The translations under genes were made by a program, and so were the position numbers. A stretch of DNA of 64,000 nt from assembly GCF_025398275.1 (NCBI RefSeq), contig NZ_JAODOR010000002.1, positions 1-64,000 on the forward strand, in the 5' to 3' direction. Source of the stretch: Microbacterium memoriense (GTDB taxonomy: Bacteria > Actinomycetota > Actinomycetes > Actinomycetales > Microbacteriaceae). Numbering within the stretch: the stretch's first letter is position 1; every line of letters begins with the position of its first letter. The notes beneath the pieces were generated by a model. The model did not search any database. It saw only the letters and a program-made list of their open reading frames with translations, and was not told the DNA's origin. Shown one piece after another: positions 28,501 to 36,590 of this stretch.

Positions 28501-29457
28501 CGTCCCACAAAAGGCTGGTCTGGAGCACCGGAATCGACCGAAAGTGGGACATCCCCTGCCGAAAGTGGGACGACGGCGGCCGGTACGAGTGTGACCGAGC
28601 GCACCGGGATCACGACGTGGGACGTGGGCACCTTGCCCGATGTCGTCGACTCGCGGGTAGCGGGCGGCGTCGTGCGCGGGTACCCCGCTCTCATCGATGA
28701 GAAGACGAGCGTCGCCCTCCGCATCGAGGCCACTCCCGAACGTGCCGCGCGCCTCACCCGGGCCGGTGTCCGACGGCTCCTTCTCCTGGCCGTGCCATCA
28801 CCGAGCGCGTACGTCCTCGAGCACCTCACGGCCGCCGAGAAGCTCGTGCTCGCGACCTCGCCCTATCCGTCGGCGAAAGCCCTCATCGAAGACGCTCGCG
28901 TCGCCGTCGCGGACGCCGTGCTCGACCGGACGGTGCCGAATCCGCGCACTCCCGAACAGTTCGAGGCGGTACGGGATGCGTTCTCCGCCGCCGTCGTCGA
29001 CGAACTCTTCCAGGCCGTGTCGCTCACGGCGCGCATCCTCACACTGCAACGGGACGTCGATCGGGCGGTCCGCGCACAGAACTCGATGACACTCCTCACC
29101 CCGTTGGGGGATGTGAAAACGCAGGTCGCGGGCCTCATCTTCCCCGGATTCCTCGCGCACACGGGCCTGGTTCGGCTGGCCCATCTCCCCCGCTATCTTC
29201 AGGGCGCGCTGCTGCGCGTGCAGGCGCTCGGAGACAACCCGGGCCGAGACCGGCAGCGGATGACCGAATTCGAGCGGGCGGTGACGGCCTATACGGATGC
29301 CGGTGGCACCGTGCCGCTCCCGTCCAATGCATCGGCGACACTGACCCGAAGCCGCTGGTTACTGGAAGAGTTGCGGGTGAGTGTTTTCGCTCAGCAGCTG
29401 GGCACCGCCGAGGCGGTCTCGTTGCAACGCGTGACGAAGGCCCTCGCCGGAGGATGA
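25522..29457 (+). CDS. hrpA: ATP-dependent RNA helicase HrpA (DEAH box)
   Basis: This is a 1311-residue DEAH-box helicase of mRNA processing or ribosome rescue type. Walker A is GATGSGKTTQ (about residue 38), the DEAH box is IIDEAHERS, motif III is SATID, and motif VI is QRSGRAGR. The helicase core is followed by winged-helix/ratchet, OB-like and DUF3418 regions. An Ala/Ser/Thr/Gly-rich linker at about residues 985-1035 coincides with an intergenic-type DNA repeat (28501-28572). ATG 25522 lies 8 nt after TACGAT, so the message may be leaderless or nearly so. Confidence 0.94.
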   Translation: MPSAEPVISYPPELPVSAARDEIARAIKDHQVVIVAGATGSGKTTQLPKICLELGREKIAHTQPRRIAARTIAERIAHEMQVPLGGAVGYKVRFTDQVSADTKVALVTDGILLNEIHRDRLLRRYDTIIIDEAHERSLNIDFLLGYLTRILPERPDLKVIVTSATIDPESFARHFSAGGTRVVPIIEVSGRTYPVEIRYRPATETEDDVDALAAALRELDRESSGDVLVFLPGEAEIRDAMDAVRGMYAQDARPTEVLPLYGRLSSADQHRVFEASSIAGVRRRVILATNVAETSLTVPGIRYVVDAGTARISRYSARSKVQRLPIEAISQASAQQRSGRAGRTSDGIAIRLYAEDDFDARPEFTEPEILRTSLASVILQMLALGFGDISEFPFLTPPDSRGVKAALDLLTELRAIEIGRSTPKLTRWGREIARLPIDPRFARMLQEARRLGVTHDVLAIVAGLSIQDVRERPSAEDGAQREQADRMHARFIDPTSDFLTLLNLWNHLQEQQRELGSSAFRRLCRSEFLNYVRVREWFDVHRQLRQLTRDADGRSRTDADSATGSAADPALIHRAILSGLLSHIGILDTRSTQRTDPKRRPLAEYRGARGAKFSIFPGSGLRKASPDAVMAAELVETSRLYARTVAAIDPAWAEELAGDLAHRTITDPHWSKDAGAAVAAEKVTLFGIEIIPRRRVQLARIDRELARELFVRDALVEGEWNTHYLDKRLTAFERRNHELRRRLEKVEERERRRDILVGDEAVFAFYDTRIPRDVFDVRSFETWWRETSAQTPRLLEMTEADLQGDASRADERDFPTRWIQGDQTLSLAYRFEPGAPDDGVSVVVPLALLAQLREDGFDWQVPGLRGELITALLRALPKAIRRHVVPAADWAATLGDELIGSGPESHAGLPPLSLRAALASRIQRVANQPVTPADFDLSRVPAHLTMGFRAVDPRGRTVGSAHNLAELQAQLAGRAREQVARSLAHPSDSSRGPRPTKGWSGAPESTESGTSPAESGTTAAGTSVTERTGITTWDVGTLPDVVDSRVAGGVVRGYPALIDEKTSVALRIEATPERAARLTRAGVRRLLLLAVPSPSAYVLEHLTAAEKLVLATSPYPSAKALIEDARVAVADAVLDRTVPNPRTPEQFEAVRDAFSAAVVDELFQAVSLTARILTLQRDVDRAVRAQNSMTLLTPLGDVKTQVAGLIFPGFLAHTGLVRLAHLPRYLQGALLRVQALGDNPGRDRQRMTEFERAVTAYTDAGGTVPLPSNASATLTRSRWLLEELRVSVFAQQLGTAEAVSLQRVTKALAGG
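28501..28572. repeat. Intergenic-type inverted repeat carried in frame inside hrpA
   Basis: CGTCCCAC (28501-28508) and GTGGGACG (28565-28572) are inverted arms around a 56-nt loop. CCGAAAGTGGGAC occurs at 28538-28550 and again at 28559-28571. Bases 28535-28551 exactly match, in reverse complement, 11956-11972 beside tatD. The segment encodes a low-complexity linker (ESTESGTSPAESGTTAAG) between conserved HrpA regions and keeps the frame (72 bp is 24 codons). Confidence 0.75.
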
Positions 29458-29500
29458 CACGCGGCGGAATAGCCGCGACAACGAGGAAGTTGGCACGCAT

Positions 29501-30442
29501 ATGAGCACCGCGATCACGTACACCGCGTTCGGAGGGCCCGAGGTCCTCACCGTCACCCACGTCCCGACGCCCTCTCCCGGCCCGGGCGAGCTGGGCGTGC
29601 GCATCGAGGCAGCCGGGGTCAATCCGCTCGATCTGAAACTGCGCTCCGGTGCCCGGGCATCGGGAGACATCGTCGAGCCTCGCCGCGTGGGCGGCGACGG
29701 CGCCGGAGTCGTGTCCGCTGTCGGAGACGGCGTCGAGGGATTCCGCGTCGGCGACGCCGTGGTCCTGTTCGGCGCCGCCGGGCTCTATGCGACCGACGTC
29801 GTCGTCACTCCCGCACAGGCCGCCATCCGTCCGCCGCAGGTCACGGCCGCCGAGGGCGCCGCGCTCGGCATCCCCGCCGGCACCGCGTACCAGACCCTCC
29901 GCTCGCTCGCCGTCGGCCCCGGCGACACGGTGCTCGTCCACGGCGGCTCGGGCGCCGTCGGACAGGCCGCCATCCAGTTCGCGGTCCTCTGGGGCGCCAC
30001 GGTCCTCGCGACGACGAGCGATCGCCGCGCCGATCGGGTGCGCGCTCTCGGGGCGACGCCGATCTCCTACGCGCCGGGACTCGAAGATCGCGTTCGTGCC
30101 GCCGCACCGCAGGGCGTCACCGCCGCAATCGACATCGCCGGCACCGACGAGGCTCTGCAGAGCTCGCTCGCTCTCGTCGCCGATCGACACCGGATCGCGA
30201 CGCTCGTGCGGGGGAAGGATGCCGCTGACCTCGGCATCCGCGCCTTCATGGGGGGAAGCCCCGTGCCGCTGAGCGCTGGGGAGAAGGCGTGGCGGGCAGA
30301 AGCGATCCCGGTGACGCTCGCGCTGCTGGCAACCGGACGGTTCACGGTGGAAGTCGGCGCGCAGGTGCCCTTGGCCGATGCGGCTGCGGCGCACCAGCTC
30401 GTGGCGGCTGGCGTCGACGGCAAGGTCGTGCTCATCCCCTGA
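29501..30442 (+). CDS. Quinone-oxidoreductase-type NADPH dehydrogenase (MDR superfamily)
   Basis: This is a medium-chain dehydrogenase/reductase of 313 residues. The N-terminal catalytic domain contains the conserved AAGVNPLDLKLRSG; the Rossmann domain has VHGGSGAVGQAAIQFA. No zinc-ligand cysteines are visible, so it belongs to the zinc-free QOR/enoyl-reductase branch. The start ATG 29501 is 44 bp after hrpA, with GAGGAAG at about 29482 as ribosome-binding site; a separate promoter is not obvious, so it may be read through from hrpA. The substrate is unknown. Confidence 0.9.
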   Translation: MSTAITYTAFGGPEVLTVTHVPTPSPGPGELGVRIEAAGVNPLDLKLRSGARASGDIVEPRRVGGDGAGVVSAVGDGVEGFRVGDAVVLFGAAGLYATDVVVTPAQAAIRPPQVTAAEGAALGIPAGTAYQTLRSLAVGPGDTVLVHGGSGAVGQAAIQFAVLWGATVLATTSDRRADRVRALGATPISYAPGLEDRVRAAAPQGVTAAIDIAGTDEALQSSLALVADRHRIATLVRGKDAADLGIRAFMGGSPVPLSAGEKAWRAEAIPVTLALLATGRFTVEVGAQVPLADAAAAHQLVAAGVDGKVVLIP

Positions 30443-30466
30443 TCCCGGCTTTTGGCGAGGTGCGAA

Positions 30467-30485
30467 GTAAGGGTAGGCTTACCTC
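30467..30485 (+). promoter_or_regulatory. DtxR/IdeR-like iron box overlapping a leaderless promoter
   Basis: GTAAGGGTAGGCTTACCTC closely follows the 19-bp DtxR/IdeR consensus (TTAGGTTAGGCTAACCTAA), with perfect GTAAG/CTTAC arms. It contains TAGGCT (30474-30479), which ends 7 nt before the ATG at 30487, and TTGGCG (30452-30457) lies 16 nt upstream as a -35. An iron-loaded repressor bound here would cover the -10 and the start codon of the siderophore importer. Confidence 0.75.
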
Positions 30486-30486
30486 C

Positions 30487-31521
30487 ATGATCACCTCATC
30501 CCGCACGCTCGGGCCGCTCGTCGGCCTTGCGGCCGTCGCCCTGACTGTGACCGCATGCTCCTCGCCGGCCGCAACGGCAGACGAAGCGAACCCCACCGCC
30601 GTGGCGACAGTCACCGTCGCAAACGCCCACCCCGCCCTCATCCAGGTGGAGAACGAAGGCGAGACGTCCTGGCAGGAAGACACCGACGCGACGCGCGGGT
30701 CGGTCGAGGTGCCGTTCCAGCCGCAGGCCGTCGTGACCTTCGACATCGCGACCCTCGATACGCTGCACGCGATCGGCGCCGGCGACTCGGTCATCGGCAT
30801 CCCGGAGATCGCCCTTCCGGATTACCTCTCCGAGTACGCGGATCTCCCGAAGGTGGGCACGCTGTTCGAGCCCGACTTCGAGGCCGTCAACGAGCTCGAA
30901 CCCGACCTCATCGTCACGGCGGCGCGGAGCACGGGGCAATACGACGAACTCGCGAAGATCGCCACCACGATCGACCTCACCGGCACGTACGGCGGCACGT
31001 TCGACCCCGCTGCAGGTCTCGTGCGGGCCGCTCAGCTCGGCGAGGTCTTCGGCGAAGAGGAGAAGGTCGCCGAGCTGACGGCGGGCATCGAGGAGCTCAC
31101 CGCCACGATCCAGTCCGAGGCCTCGGGTACGGCGCTCGTCCTGTCGATCTCCGGCGGCGAGTACGGTGCGTTCGGCGAGGGCTCGCGCTTCGGATACTTC
31201 TTCGATGAGCTCGGTTTCACCCCCGCGGTTGCGGCGGCCGAACTCCCCGGCGCGGAAGGCTCGCCCCACGGAGACACCGTCACGAACGAGTTCATCCTGA
31301 CGGCGAACCCGGACTGGATCATCGCGTTCGACCGTGGCGCGGCGACAGGTGAAGGCAGCACCGCCGAAGAGGCGCTCTCGAACGAGATCGTCGAGCGCAC
31401 GACCGCGTCGCAGGAGGGGCAGATCGTCTACCTGCCGGCGAGCGAGCTCTACATCGTGATCAATGGGCTCACCGCGATCCAGACCGTCCTCGAGTCGGTC
31501 CACGACGCGGTCGCGAGCTGA
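30487..31521 (+). CDS. Iron-siderophore ABC transporter substrate-binding lipoprotein
   Basis: This is the periplasmic-binding-type receptor for a ferric siderophore. The signal peptide ends with lipobox LTVTAC (Cys about residue 24). The mature 320 residues show the two-lobe pattern of the FatB/YclQ-like group: VVTFDIATLDTLHAIG, PDFEAVNELEPDLIV and NPDWIIAFDRG. The ATG 30487 has no Shine-Dalgarno sequence and follows the DtxR-like box directly, which fits a leaderless iron-regulated message; the in-frame extension to 30289 lies in the upstream gene and is rejected. It is first in a five-gene operon. Confidence 0.92.
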   Translation: MITSSRTLGPLVGLAAVALTVTACSSPAATADEANPTAVATVTVANAHPALIQVENEGETSWQEDTDATRGSVEVPFQPQAVVTFDIATLDTLHAIGAGDSVIGIPEIALPDYLSEYADLPKVGTLFEPDFEAVNELEPDLIVTAARSTGQYDELAKIATTIDLTGTYGGTFDPAAGLVRAAQLGEVFGEEEKVAELTAGIEELTATIQSEASGTALVLSISGGEYGAFGEGSRFGYFFDELGFTPAVAAAELPGAEGSPHGDTVTNEFILTANPDWIIAFDRGAATGEGSTAEEALSNEIVERTTASQEGQIVYLPASELYIVINGLTAIQTVLESVHDAVAS

Positions 31522-32542
31522 CCTTGTTCCCCCACACGCGGGGAGCGGACTTCTGAAACGCCTGTCCCCCACGACGCTGATCGTCGCGGGGGTGGTCTCC
31601 ACGGCCGCCCTCGCGACGGTTTCGCTGTTCATCGGCGTCGCCGATCTCGACGGCTTCATCCTCTTCGCCAGCCGTGTTCCGCGCACCGTCGCGCTCATCC
31701 TCGCCGGGATCGCCTTCGCCGTGACCGGGCTGATCATGCAGCTGCTCACCCGCAACCGCTTCGTCGAACCCAGCACGACCGGAGCGACGGATGCCGCCAG
31801 CTTCGCCCTCCTGCTGCTTCTTCTCCTCTCCCCCGGCCTGCCGTTGGGGCTCACGGCGGTGATCGCATCGGTCGGAGCGCTCCTCGGCGTCATCGGGTTC
31901 CTCGCCCTCGTCCGCCGCATCCCGTCACGCTCGAGTGTCCTCGTGCCGATCGTCGGCATCCTCTATGCCGGCGTCATCGGTGCCGTCACGACGTTCATCG
32001 CGTATCGCGCCGACATGCTGCAGGAGCTTCTCAGCTGGGGCATCGGCGACTTCTCGGGGATCATCCGCGGCCGGTACGAAATGCTGTGGGTTGCCGCCGC
32101 AGCCGCCCTCATCGCCTGGATCGCCGCCGACCGGTTCACCGTCGCGGGTTTGGGCGAGGACACCGCACGCGGACTCGGCCTCAACACGCGCGGCGTCATG
32201 GCGCTCGGCGTCGGCATCATCGGGATCGTCACCGGCGTCATGGTCGTCGTCACCGGCGCGATCCCCTTTCTCGGGCTCATCGCGCCGAACATCGTCAGCC
32301 GCTGGGTGGGCGACAACATGCGGCGATCCGTGCCGATCGTCGCGCTGCTCGGCGCGTCACTGGTACTCCTCTGCGACATCGTCGGGCGTCTCGTGCGCTT
32401 TCCGTTCGAGTTGCCGATCTCGATCGTCATGGGCGTTCTCGGGGGCATCGTCTTCCTCTGGATGCTCCTCGGCACCGCGCAGCCGTCGGATGCGGCGCGG
32501 CCGGCACGCGGGCGCCGTCCCGTGGCGGGGAGCGTCCGATGA
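31463..32542 (+). CDS. Siderophore ABC transporter permease (FecCD family), start uncertain
   Basis: This membrane subunit has about nine hydrophobic helices; its family signature includes VPRTVALILAGIAFAVTGLIMQ and the late GAIPFLGLIAPNIVSRWVG. The only standard start before helix 1 is ATG 31463, which would overlap the binding-protein gene by 59 nt and add about 30 Arg/Ser-rich residues. A CTG at 31553 has GGAG at the ideal 7-nt distance (31542-31545) and gives a 329-residue protein of normal length, so translation may really begin there. It overlaps the next permease by 4 bp. Confidence 0.88.
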   Translation: MGSPRSRPSSSRSTTRSRADLVPPHAGSGLLKRLSPTTLIVAGVVSTAALATVSLFIGVADLDGFILFASRVPRTVALILAGIAFAVTGLIMQLLTRNRFVEPSTTGATDAASFALLLLLLLSPGLPLGLTAVIASVGALLGVIGFLALVRRIPSRSSVLVPIVGILYAGVIGAVTTFIAYRADMLQELLSWGIGDFSGIIRGRYEMLWVAAAAALIAWIAADRFTVAGLGEDTARGLGLNTRGVMALGVGIIGIVTGVMVVVTGAIPFLGLIAPNIVSRWVGDNMRRSVPIVALLGASLVLLCDIVGRLVRFPFELPISIVMGVLGGIVFLWMLLGTAQPSDAARPARGRRPVAGSVR

Positions 32543-33510
32543 CCGCCACGACGCGAGCAGCTCTCCGCTCCCCCGCCCTGAGGCTGGCCGCGCTGACCGC
32601 GCTGGCGGTCCTGGCGATCGTGCTGTATCTGTTCACCGATCTGCCGACCCGCTGGGAGTACGCGCTCGACATCCGCACCCGCACGATCGCGGGCATGGTG
32701 ATCGCGGCCGCAGCCGTCGGAGTGTCGACCGTGCTGTTCCAGACGATCACGGCCAACCGCATCCTCACGCCCGGGATCATGGGCTTCGACGCCGTCTTCC
32801 TCGCCATCCAGGTGGTCGTCGCGTTCGCGATCGGTCCCGCGCTCTTGGTCTCCGCCCCGCCGCTCGCGTCGTGGACGGTCGAACTCGTCCTGATGGCGGG
32901 GTCGATCGTGTTGCTGTACTGGTGGCTGTTCCTCCGACGCCGACTCGACCTGCACGTCATCGTCCTGGCCGGTCTCGTGCTGGGAGTCCTCTTCCGCTCC
33001 GTCACCTCGTTCCTCCAGCGCCTGCTCGACCCCGACACTTTCGCGATCGTGCAGAACCTGGCGTTCGCGAGCTTCACCTCGATCGACCGGGAGCTCCTCC
33101 TTCCCACCGGACTGCTGGTGGCTCTTGCGATCGCCTCGCTCTGGCCGCTCCGGCGCGCACTGGACGTCTTGTCGCTCGGGGAGACGACGGCGATCTCACT
33201 CGGCGTGGAGCATCGGCGCACCGTCATGCACGTCGTGGTCGTGGTCGCGGCGCTGGTGGCGGCATCCACGGCTCTCGTCGGGCCGGTCACGTTCTTCGGG
33301 CTCATCGTCGCGAACCTCGCGTACGGCGCCGTCGGGCACCGCCACCTGCGGAGCATCCCCGCCGCGATCGCCATCGGCGCCGTCGCGCTCGTGGGCGGTC
33401 AGCTGATCCTCGACCGCGTGCTGGGCTTCTCGACCGAGTTGCCCGTCGTGATCGAGTTCGCCGGCGGGCTGTTCTTCATCATCCTCGTCCTCACCGGAAA
33501 GGCCCGCTGA
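32539..33510 (+). CDS. Siderophore ABC transporter permease (FecCD family), second subunit
   Basis: This second FecCD permease has 323 residues and about nine helices. TRTIAGMVIAAAAVGVSTVLFQ near the N-terminus and GPVTFFGLIVANLAYGAVG near the C-terminus are the conserved segments. The ATG overlaps the stop of the first permease (ATGA), so equimolar expression is likely. It is followed after 1 bp by the ATPase gene. The pair corresponds to the YclN/YclO-type heterodimer of catecholate or mixed siderophore importers; the actual ligand is unknown. Confidence 0.92.
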   Translation: MTATTRAALRSPALRLAALTALAVLAIVLYLFTDLPTRWEYALDIRTRTIAGMVIAAAAVGVSTVLFQTITANRILTPGIMGFDAVFLAIQVVVAFAIGPALLVSAPPLASWTVELVLMAGSIVLLYWWLFLRRRLDLHVIVLAGLVLGVLFRSVTSFLQRLLDPDTFAIVQNLAFASFTSIDRELLLPTGLLVALAIASLWPLRRALDVLSLGETTAISLGVEHRRTVMHVVVVVAALVAASTALVGPVTFFGLIVANLAYGAVGHRHLRSIPAAIAIGAVALVGGQLILDRVLGFSTELPVVIEFAGGLFFIILVLTGKAR

Positions 33511-33511
33511 C

Positions 33512-34264
33512 ATGATCCGTACCGATGCGGTCTCAAAAAGACACGGCGGGCTCGTCGCTGTCGACGACGTCACGGTCGAGATCGGGCGTGGCCTCACGGC
33601 GATCATCGGCCCGAACGGCGCCGGCAAATCGACGCTGCTCTCAGCGATCGGACGGCTCATCCAGACGACCGAGGGCACGATCACGGTCGACGGTGTGGAT
33701 GTGCACACCGCCGGATCGCGCGAGGTCGCGCGCCGCCTGGCGATCCTCCGCCAGGACAACCACCTGGCGATCCGGCTCAGCGTCGAAGACCTCGTCGCGT
33801 ACGGGCGCTTCCCGCACGGCGGGTCGGGGCGCACGCCGCAAGACCGCTCCCGCATCGAGCGGGCGATCGCGCTGCTCGACCTGGGCGCCGTGCGCCGCCG
33901 CTTCCTCGACGAGCTCTCCGGCGGGCAGCGCCAGCGTGCGTTCGTGGCGATGGCGATCGCTCAGGACACCGATCACCTGCTGCTCGACGAGCCGCTCAAC
34001 AACCTCGATCCGCGGCACGCCGTGAGTCTCATGAGGCTGCTGCGGCGCGAGTGCGCCGAGCGCGACATGACGATCGTCGTCGTGCTCCACGACATCAACG
34101 TCGCCGCACAGTTCGCCGACGACATCATCGCGATGCGCAGCGGCCGCGTCGTGCACCACGGCCCGGTCGACGAGGTCATCACCGCGCCGCACCTGAGCGC
34201 CCTCTACGACACCCCGGCACGCGTCGAGAAGCTCGGCGAGCGCCTCGTCGTGCTGTGGGAATGA
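33512..34264 (+). CDS. Siderophore ABC transporter ATP-binding protein
   Basis: This is the 250-residue energising subunit. Walker A is IGPNGAGKSTLL, the Q-loop lies in LAILRQDNHLAIRL, the ABC signature is LSGGQRQR, Walker B is HLLLDEPLNNLD and the switch His is in VVVLHDIN. The closest family is FepC/YclP-type. The ATG starts 1 bp after the permease stop, and the gene overlaps the reductase downstream by 4 bp if that gene starts at 34261. Confidence 0.95.
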   Translation: MIRTDAVSKRHGGLVAVDDVTVEIGRGLTAIIGPNGAGKSTLLSAIGRLIQTTEGTITVDGVDVHTAGSREVARRLAILRQDNHLAIRLSVEDLVAYGRFPHGGSGRTPQDRSRIERAIALLDLGAVRRRFLDELSGGQRQRAFVAMAIAQDTDHLLLDEPLNNLDPRHAVSLMRLLRRECAERDMTIVVVLHDINVAAQFADDIIAMRSGRVVHHGPVDEVITAPHLSALYDTPARVEKLGERLVVLWE

Positions 34265-35040
34265 ATCGGAGTGACATGACCACCACCTTCAGGCTTGAGC
34301 CGCGCGGACTCGATCTCCGCTTCCGTCGCGTGCGCACCGCGGCACGCACCTGGATCACGCCCACCTATGTGCGGGTGCGCGTCGAGGGCGATGAGCTCAT
34401 CGGCTTCACCTCGCTCGGCGCCGATGATCACATCCGGGTCTTCTTCGCGGGAGCCGCCGACGCCTCGATCGACGACCTGCGCGCTGCGCCGAGCCGCGAG
34501 TACACGCCGCTCGCGTGGGATGCGGACGCGGGGTGGCTCGACCTCGAGTTCGCGATCCACGGCGACGACGGCATCGCGGCCCCGTGGGCGGCGAGCGCCC
34601 CGATCGGATCGACGGCGGCGATCGGCGGACCGCGCGGTTCGAAGGTCCTCGTCGGTCGCCCCGACGCCTGGCTGCTCGCGGGAGACGAGACGGCGATCCC
34701 GGCGATCCGCAGGTTCGTCGCGCAGATGGATGCCGCGGCATCCGGTCGGGTGATCCTCGAGGGCGTGCACCCGGTGCCGCTCGAGACGCCCGCGGGCATC
34801 GACGTCTCCTTCGTCCAGCGCGGTTCCGCCGCGCCGGGTTCGGCGCTCGCCGCGCACCTGGATGCGCTGACGGCCGTCGACCGGCCGGACGGCGCGGTGC
34901 TGGGTTTCATCGCCGCCGAGCAGGCCATCGTGAAGCCCGGCCGCGCACTGCTCCTGGGTCGATGGGCGTTGGCGCCGGACCAGGTGATCGTGAAGGGCTA
35001 CTGGAAGCGCGGCGACACCGAATACCACGCCCCGCACTGA
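34261..35040 (+). CDS. Siderophore-interacting protein (FAD-dependent ferric reductase)
   Basis: It probably reduces and releases iron from the imported ferric siderophore. The N-terminal FAD domain holds the flavin motif SREYTPLAW, the middle has LLAGDETAIPAIRRFV, and the C-terminus ends in GYWKRGDTEYH, all typical of the SIP/ViuB family; it has 259 residues. The start is either ATG 34261 (ATGA overlap with the ATPase stop) or ATG 34276 with GGAG 4 nt upstream; the homologous region starts after both. It is the last gene of the iron operon. Confidence 0.92.
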   Translation: MNRSDMTTTFRLEPRGLDLRFRRVRTAARTWITPTYVRVRVEGDELIGFTSLGADDHIRVFFAGAADASIDDLRAAPSREYTPLAWDADAGWLDLEFAIHGDDGIAAPWAASAPIGSTAAIGGPRGSKVLVGRPDAWLLAGDETAIPAIRRFVAQMDAAASGRVILEGVHPVPLETPAGIDVSFVQRGSAAPGSALAAHLDALTAVDRPDGAVLGFIAAEQAIVKPGRALLLGRWALAPDQVIVKGYWKRGDTEYHAPH

Positions 35041-35075
35041 CCCGCCCCCCTGTCTCCCGCATCCACCCGAACGAA

Positions 35076-35145
35076 CTCCGCAGAATGTCGCCTTCTCCGC
35101 ACGCGCACGCGCTTCCGGCTGCGGAGATCGCAACATTCTGCGGAG
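35076..35145. repeat. Long-loop inverted repeat between convergent genes
   Basis: CTCCGCAGAATGT (35076-35088) is perfectly inverted at 35133-35145, with a 44-nt loop. GCGGAGATCG is additionally repeated directly (35121-35130 and 35140-35149). It lies in the 163-bp gap between the siderophore reductase and the M20 peptidase, which holds no other feature I can see. No T-tract follows either arm. Confidence 0.75.
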
Positions 35146-35203
35146 ATCGGCATGCCGAGTCGGCCCGATGGCCCCGCTCAGGCGGCGATCCTTGCGCTCG
35201 CGG

Positions 35204-36556
35204 TCAACTCGCGCGGATGAGGTCGCGGTAGAACCCGATTCCGCGCAGCCACACGTCGACGCGGATGCGCTCGTTGTGCGAGTGGAGCGCGTCGCGTTCC
35301 GCGCGCGTGAGATGGAACGGGGTGAACCGGTAGACGTGAGCGCTGAGGGAGGTGAACCAGCGACTGTCACTCGCGCCGAGCTGAATGTACGGCGTCGTGA
35401 CGATGTCCTCACCCAGCGCGGAAGCGACCGCGGTCGCGATGCGGCGCCAGGGTTCACCCTGCCACGGCGAGACCGGCGACGGATCCGAGCCGTGCCGCAC
35501 ATCGACCTCGATGCTCGGGTCAGCGACGGCGCGACGCACATGCCGCTCCGCCGACGCGACAGTGTCCCCGGTGAGCAGGCGGATGTTGATCGAGGCCCGT
35601 GCGGTCGTCGCCAAGACGTTCTCCGCCGGCGCACCGGAGAGCTCGGTCGCGACAGCGGTGGTGCGCACGAGTGCGTTCATCTCGGGGCCGAGCCGCGGGA
35701 AGACGGCTGCCAACAGAGGCCCGGTCACAGCCAGGTGAGCGAACACCCAGCGCAGCGGCCCGTGGGTATGGGGCGCAAGCGTCGCGAAGAGGGCCCGCAC
35801 GGGCGGCGCGATTCGGGTGGGGAACGGCCGCCGGTGCACCCGGTCGATCGCCCGCGCGAGGCGGACGGTCGCCGGCATCACCGGCGGCGTCGACGCGTGG
35901 CCGCCCGCTTCCCGCGCCGTGAGGTGCACCGTCATGACGCCGCGCTCGGCCACGCCGACCATCGCGGTGGGAACCGTGACGCCGGGTACCACGCCGTCGA
36001 CGACCGCGCCGCCTTCGTCGAGAACGAGCCCGGGCCGGACACCTCGGGACTGCAACACGCGGACGATCTCTTGCGCGCCATCACCGGCCGTCTCCTCGTT
36101 GTGCCCGAACGAGAGATAGACGTCCCGGGCGGGCGCATGGCCACTCTCGACGAGGTGTTCGACGGCTTCCAGGATCGCGACGAGTGACCCTTTGTCATCG
36201 ATCGCGCCGCGCGCGCGGATCTCGGCATCCTCCCCCGTCCCAATGATCTCGGCGGCGAACGGTGGATGCGTCCACTCCTCCGGGGCGACCGGAACGACAT
36301 CCAGATGCGCCATCAGCACGAGCGGGTCGGCTGAGGTCGCCCCGCTCCAGTGGTAGAGCAGGGAGTGCCCGGCGATGACCTCGCGACCCAGTACCGCGTG
36401 GGTGCGCGGATACAGCCGCACGAGCGCGGCAAGGAACTCATCGAACGGCGCCCAGTCGATGTCGGCTTGATCGGCATGCGACACGGTCGGGATGCGCAGC
36501 AGCTCGCGGAAGCGCTCCAGCGCGACGTCGGCGGGGAGATCACTGTGTTCGGTCAC
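35204..36556 (-). CDS. M20-family metallopeptidase
   Basis: This zinc aminoacylase/carboxypeptidase-like enzyme has 450 residues. The metal and catalytic motifs are MAHLDVVPV (His and Asp), ARGAIDDKGS (bridging Asp) and FGHNEETAGD (catalytic Glu and zinc Glu), with a late His/Asp region around QLGASDSRWF. The domain order is catalytic, dimerisation insert (about 190-330), catalytic, resembling carboxypeptidase PM20/CPS1 types. It starts with GTG 36556; TAGGCT on the minus strand (36568-36563) ends 6 nt upstream, so it is probably leaderless. The substrate is unknown. Confidence 0.92.
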   Translation of the reverse strand: MTEHSDLPADVALERFRELLRIPTVSHADQADIDWAPFDEFLAALVRLYPRTHAVLGREVIAGHSLLYHWSGATSADPLVLMAHLDVVPVAPEEWTHPPFAAEIIGTGEDAEIRARGAIDDKGSLVAILEAVEHLVESGHAPARDVYLSFGHNEETAGDGAQEIVRVLQSRGVRPGLVLDEGGAVVDGVVPGVTVPTAMVGVAERGVMTVHLTAREAGGHASTPPVMPATVRLARAIDRVHRRPFPTRIAPPVRALFATLAPHTHGPLRWVFAHLAVTGPLLAAVFPRLGPEMNALVRTTAVATELSGAPAENVLATTARASINIRLLTGDTVASAERHVRRAVADPSIEVDVRHGSDPSPVSPWQGEPWRRIATAVASALGEDIVTTPYIQLGASDSRWFTSLSAHVYRFTPFHLTRAERDALHSHNERIRVDVWLRGIGFYRDLIRAS

Positions 36557-36590
36557 CGTCCGAGCCTACGCACCCCGCGCTCTTCCGGCC

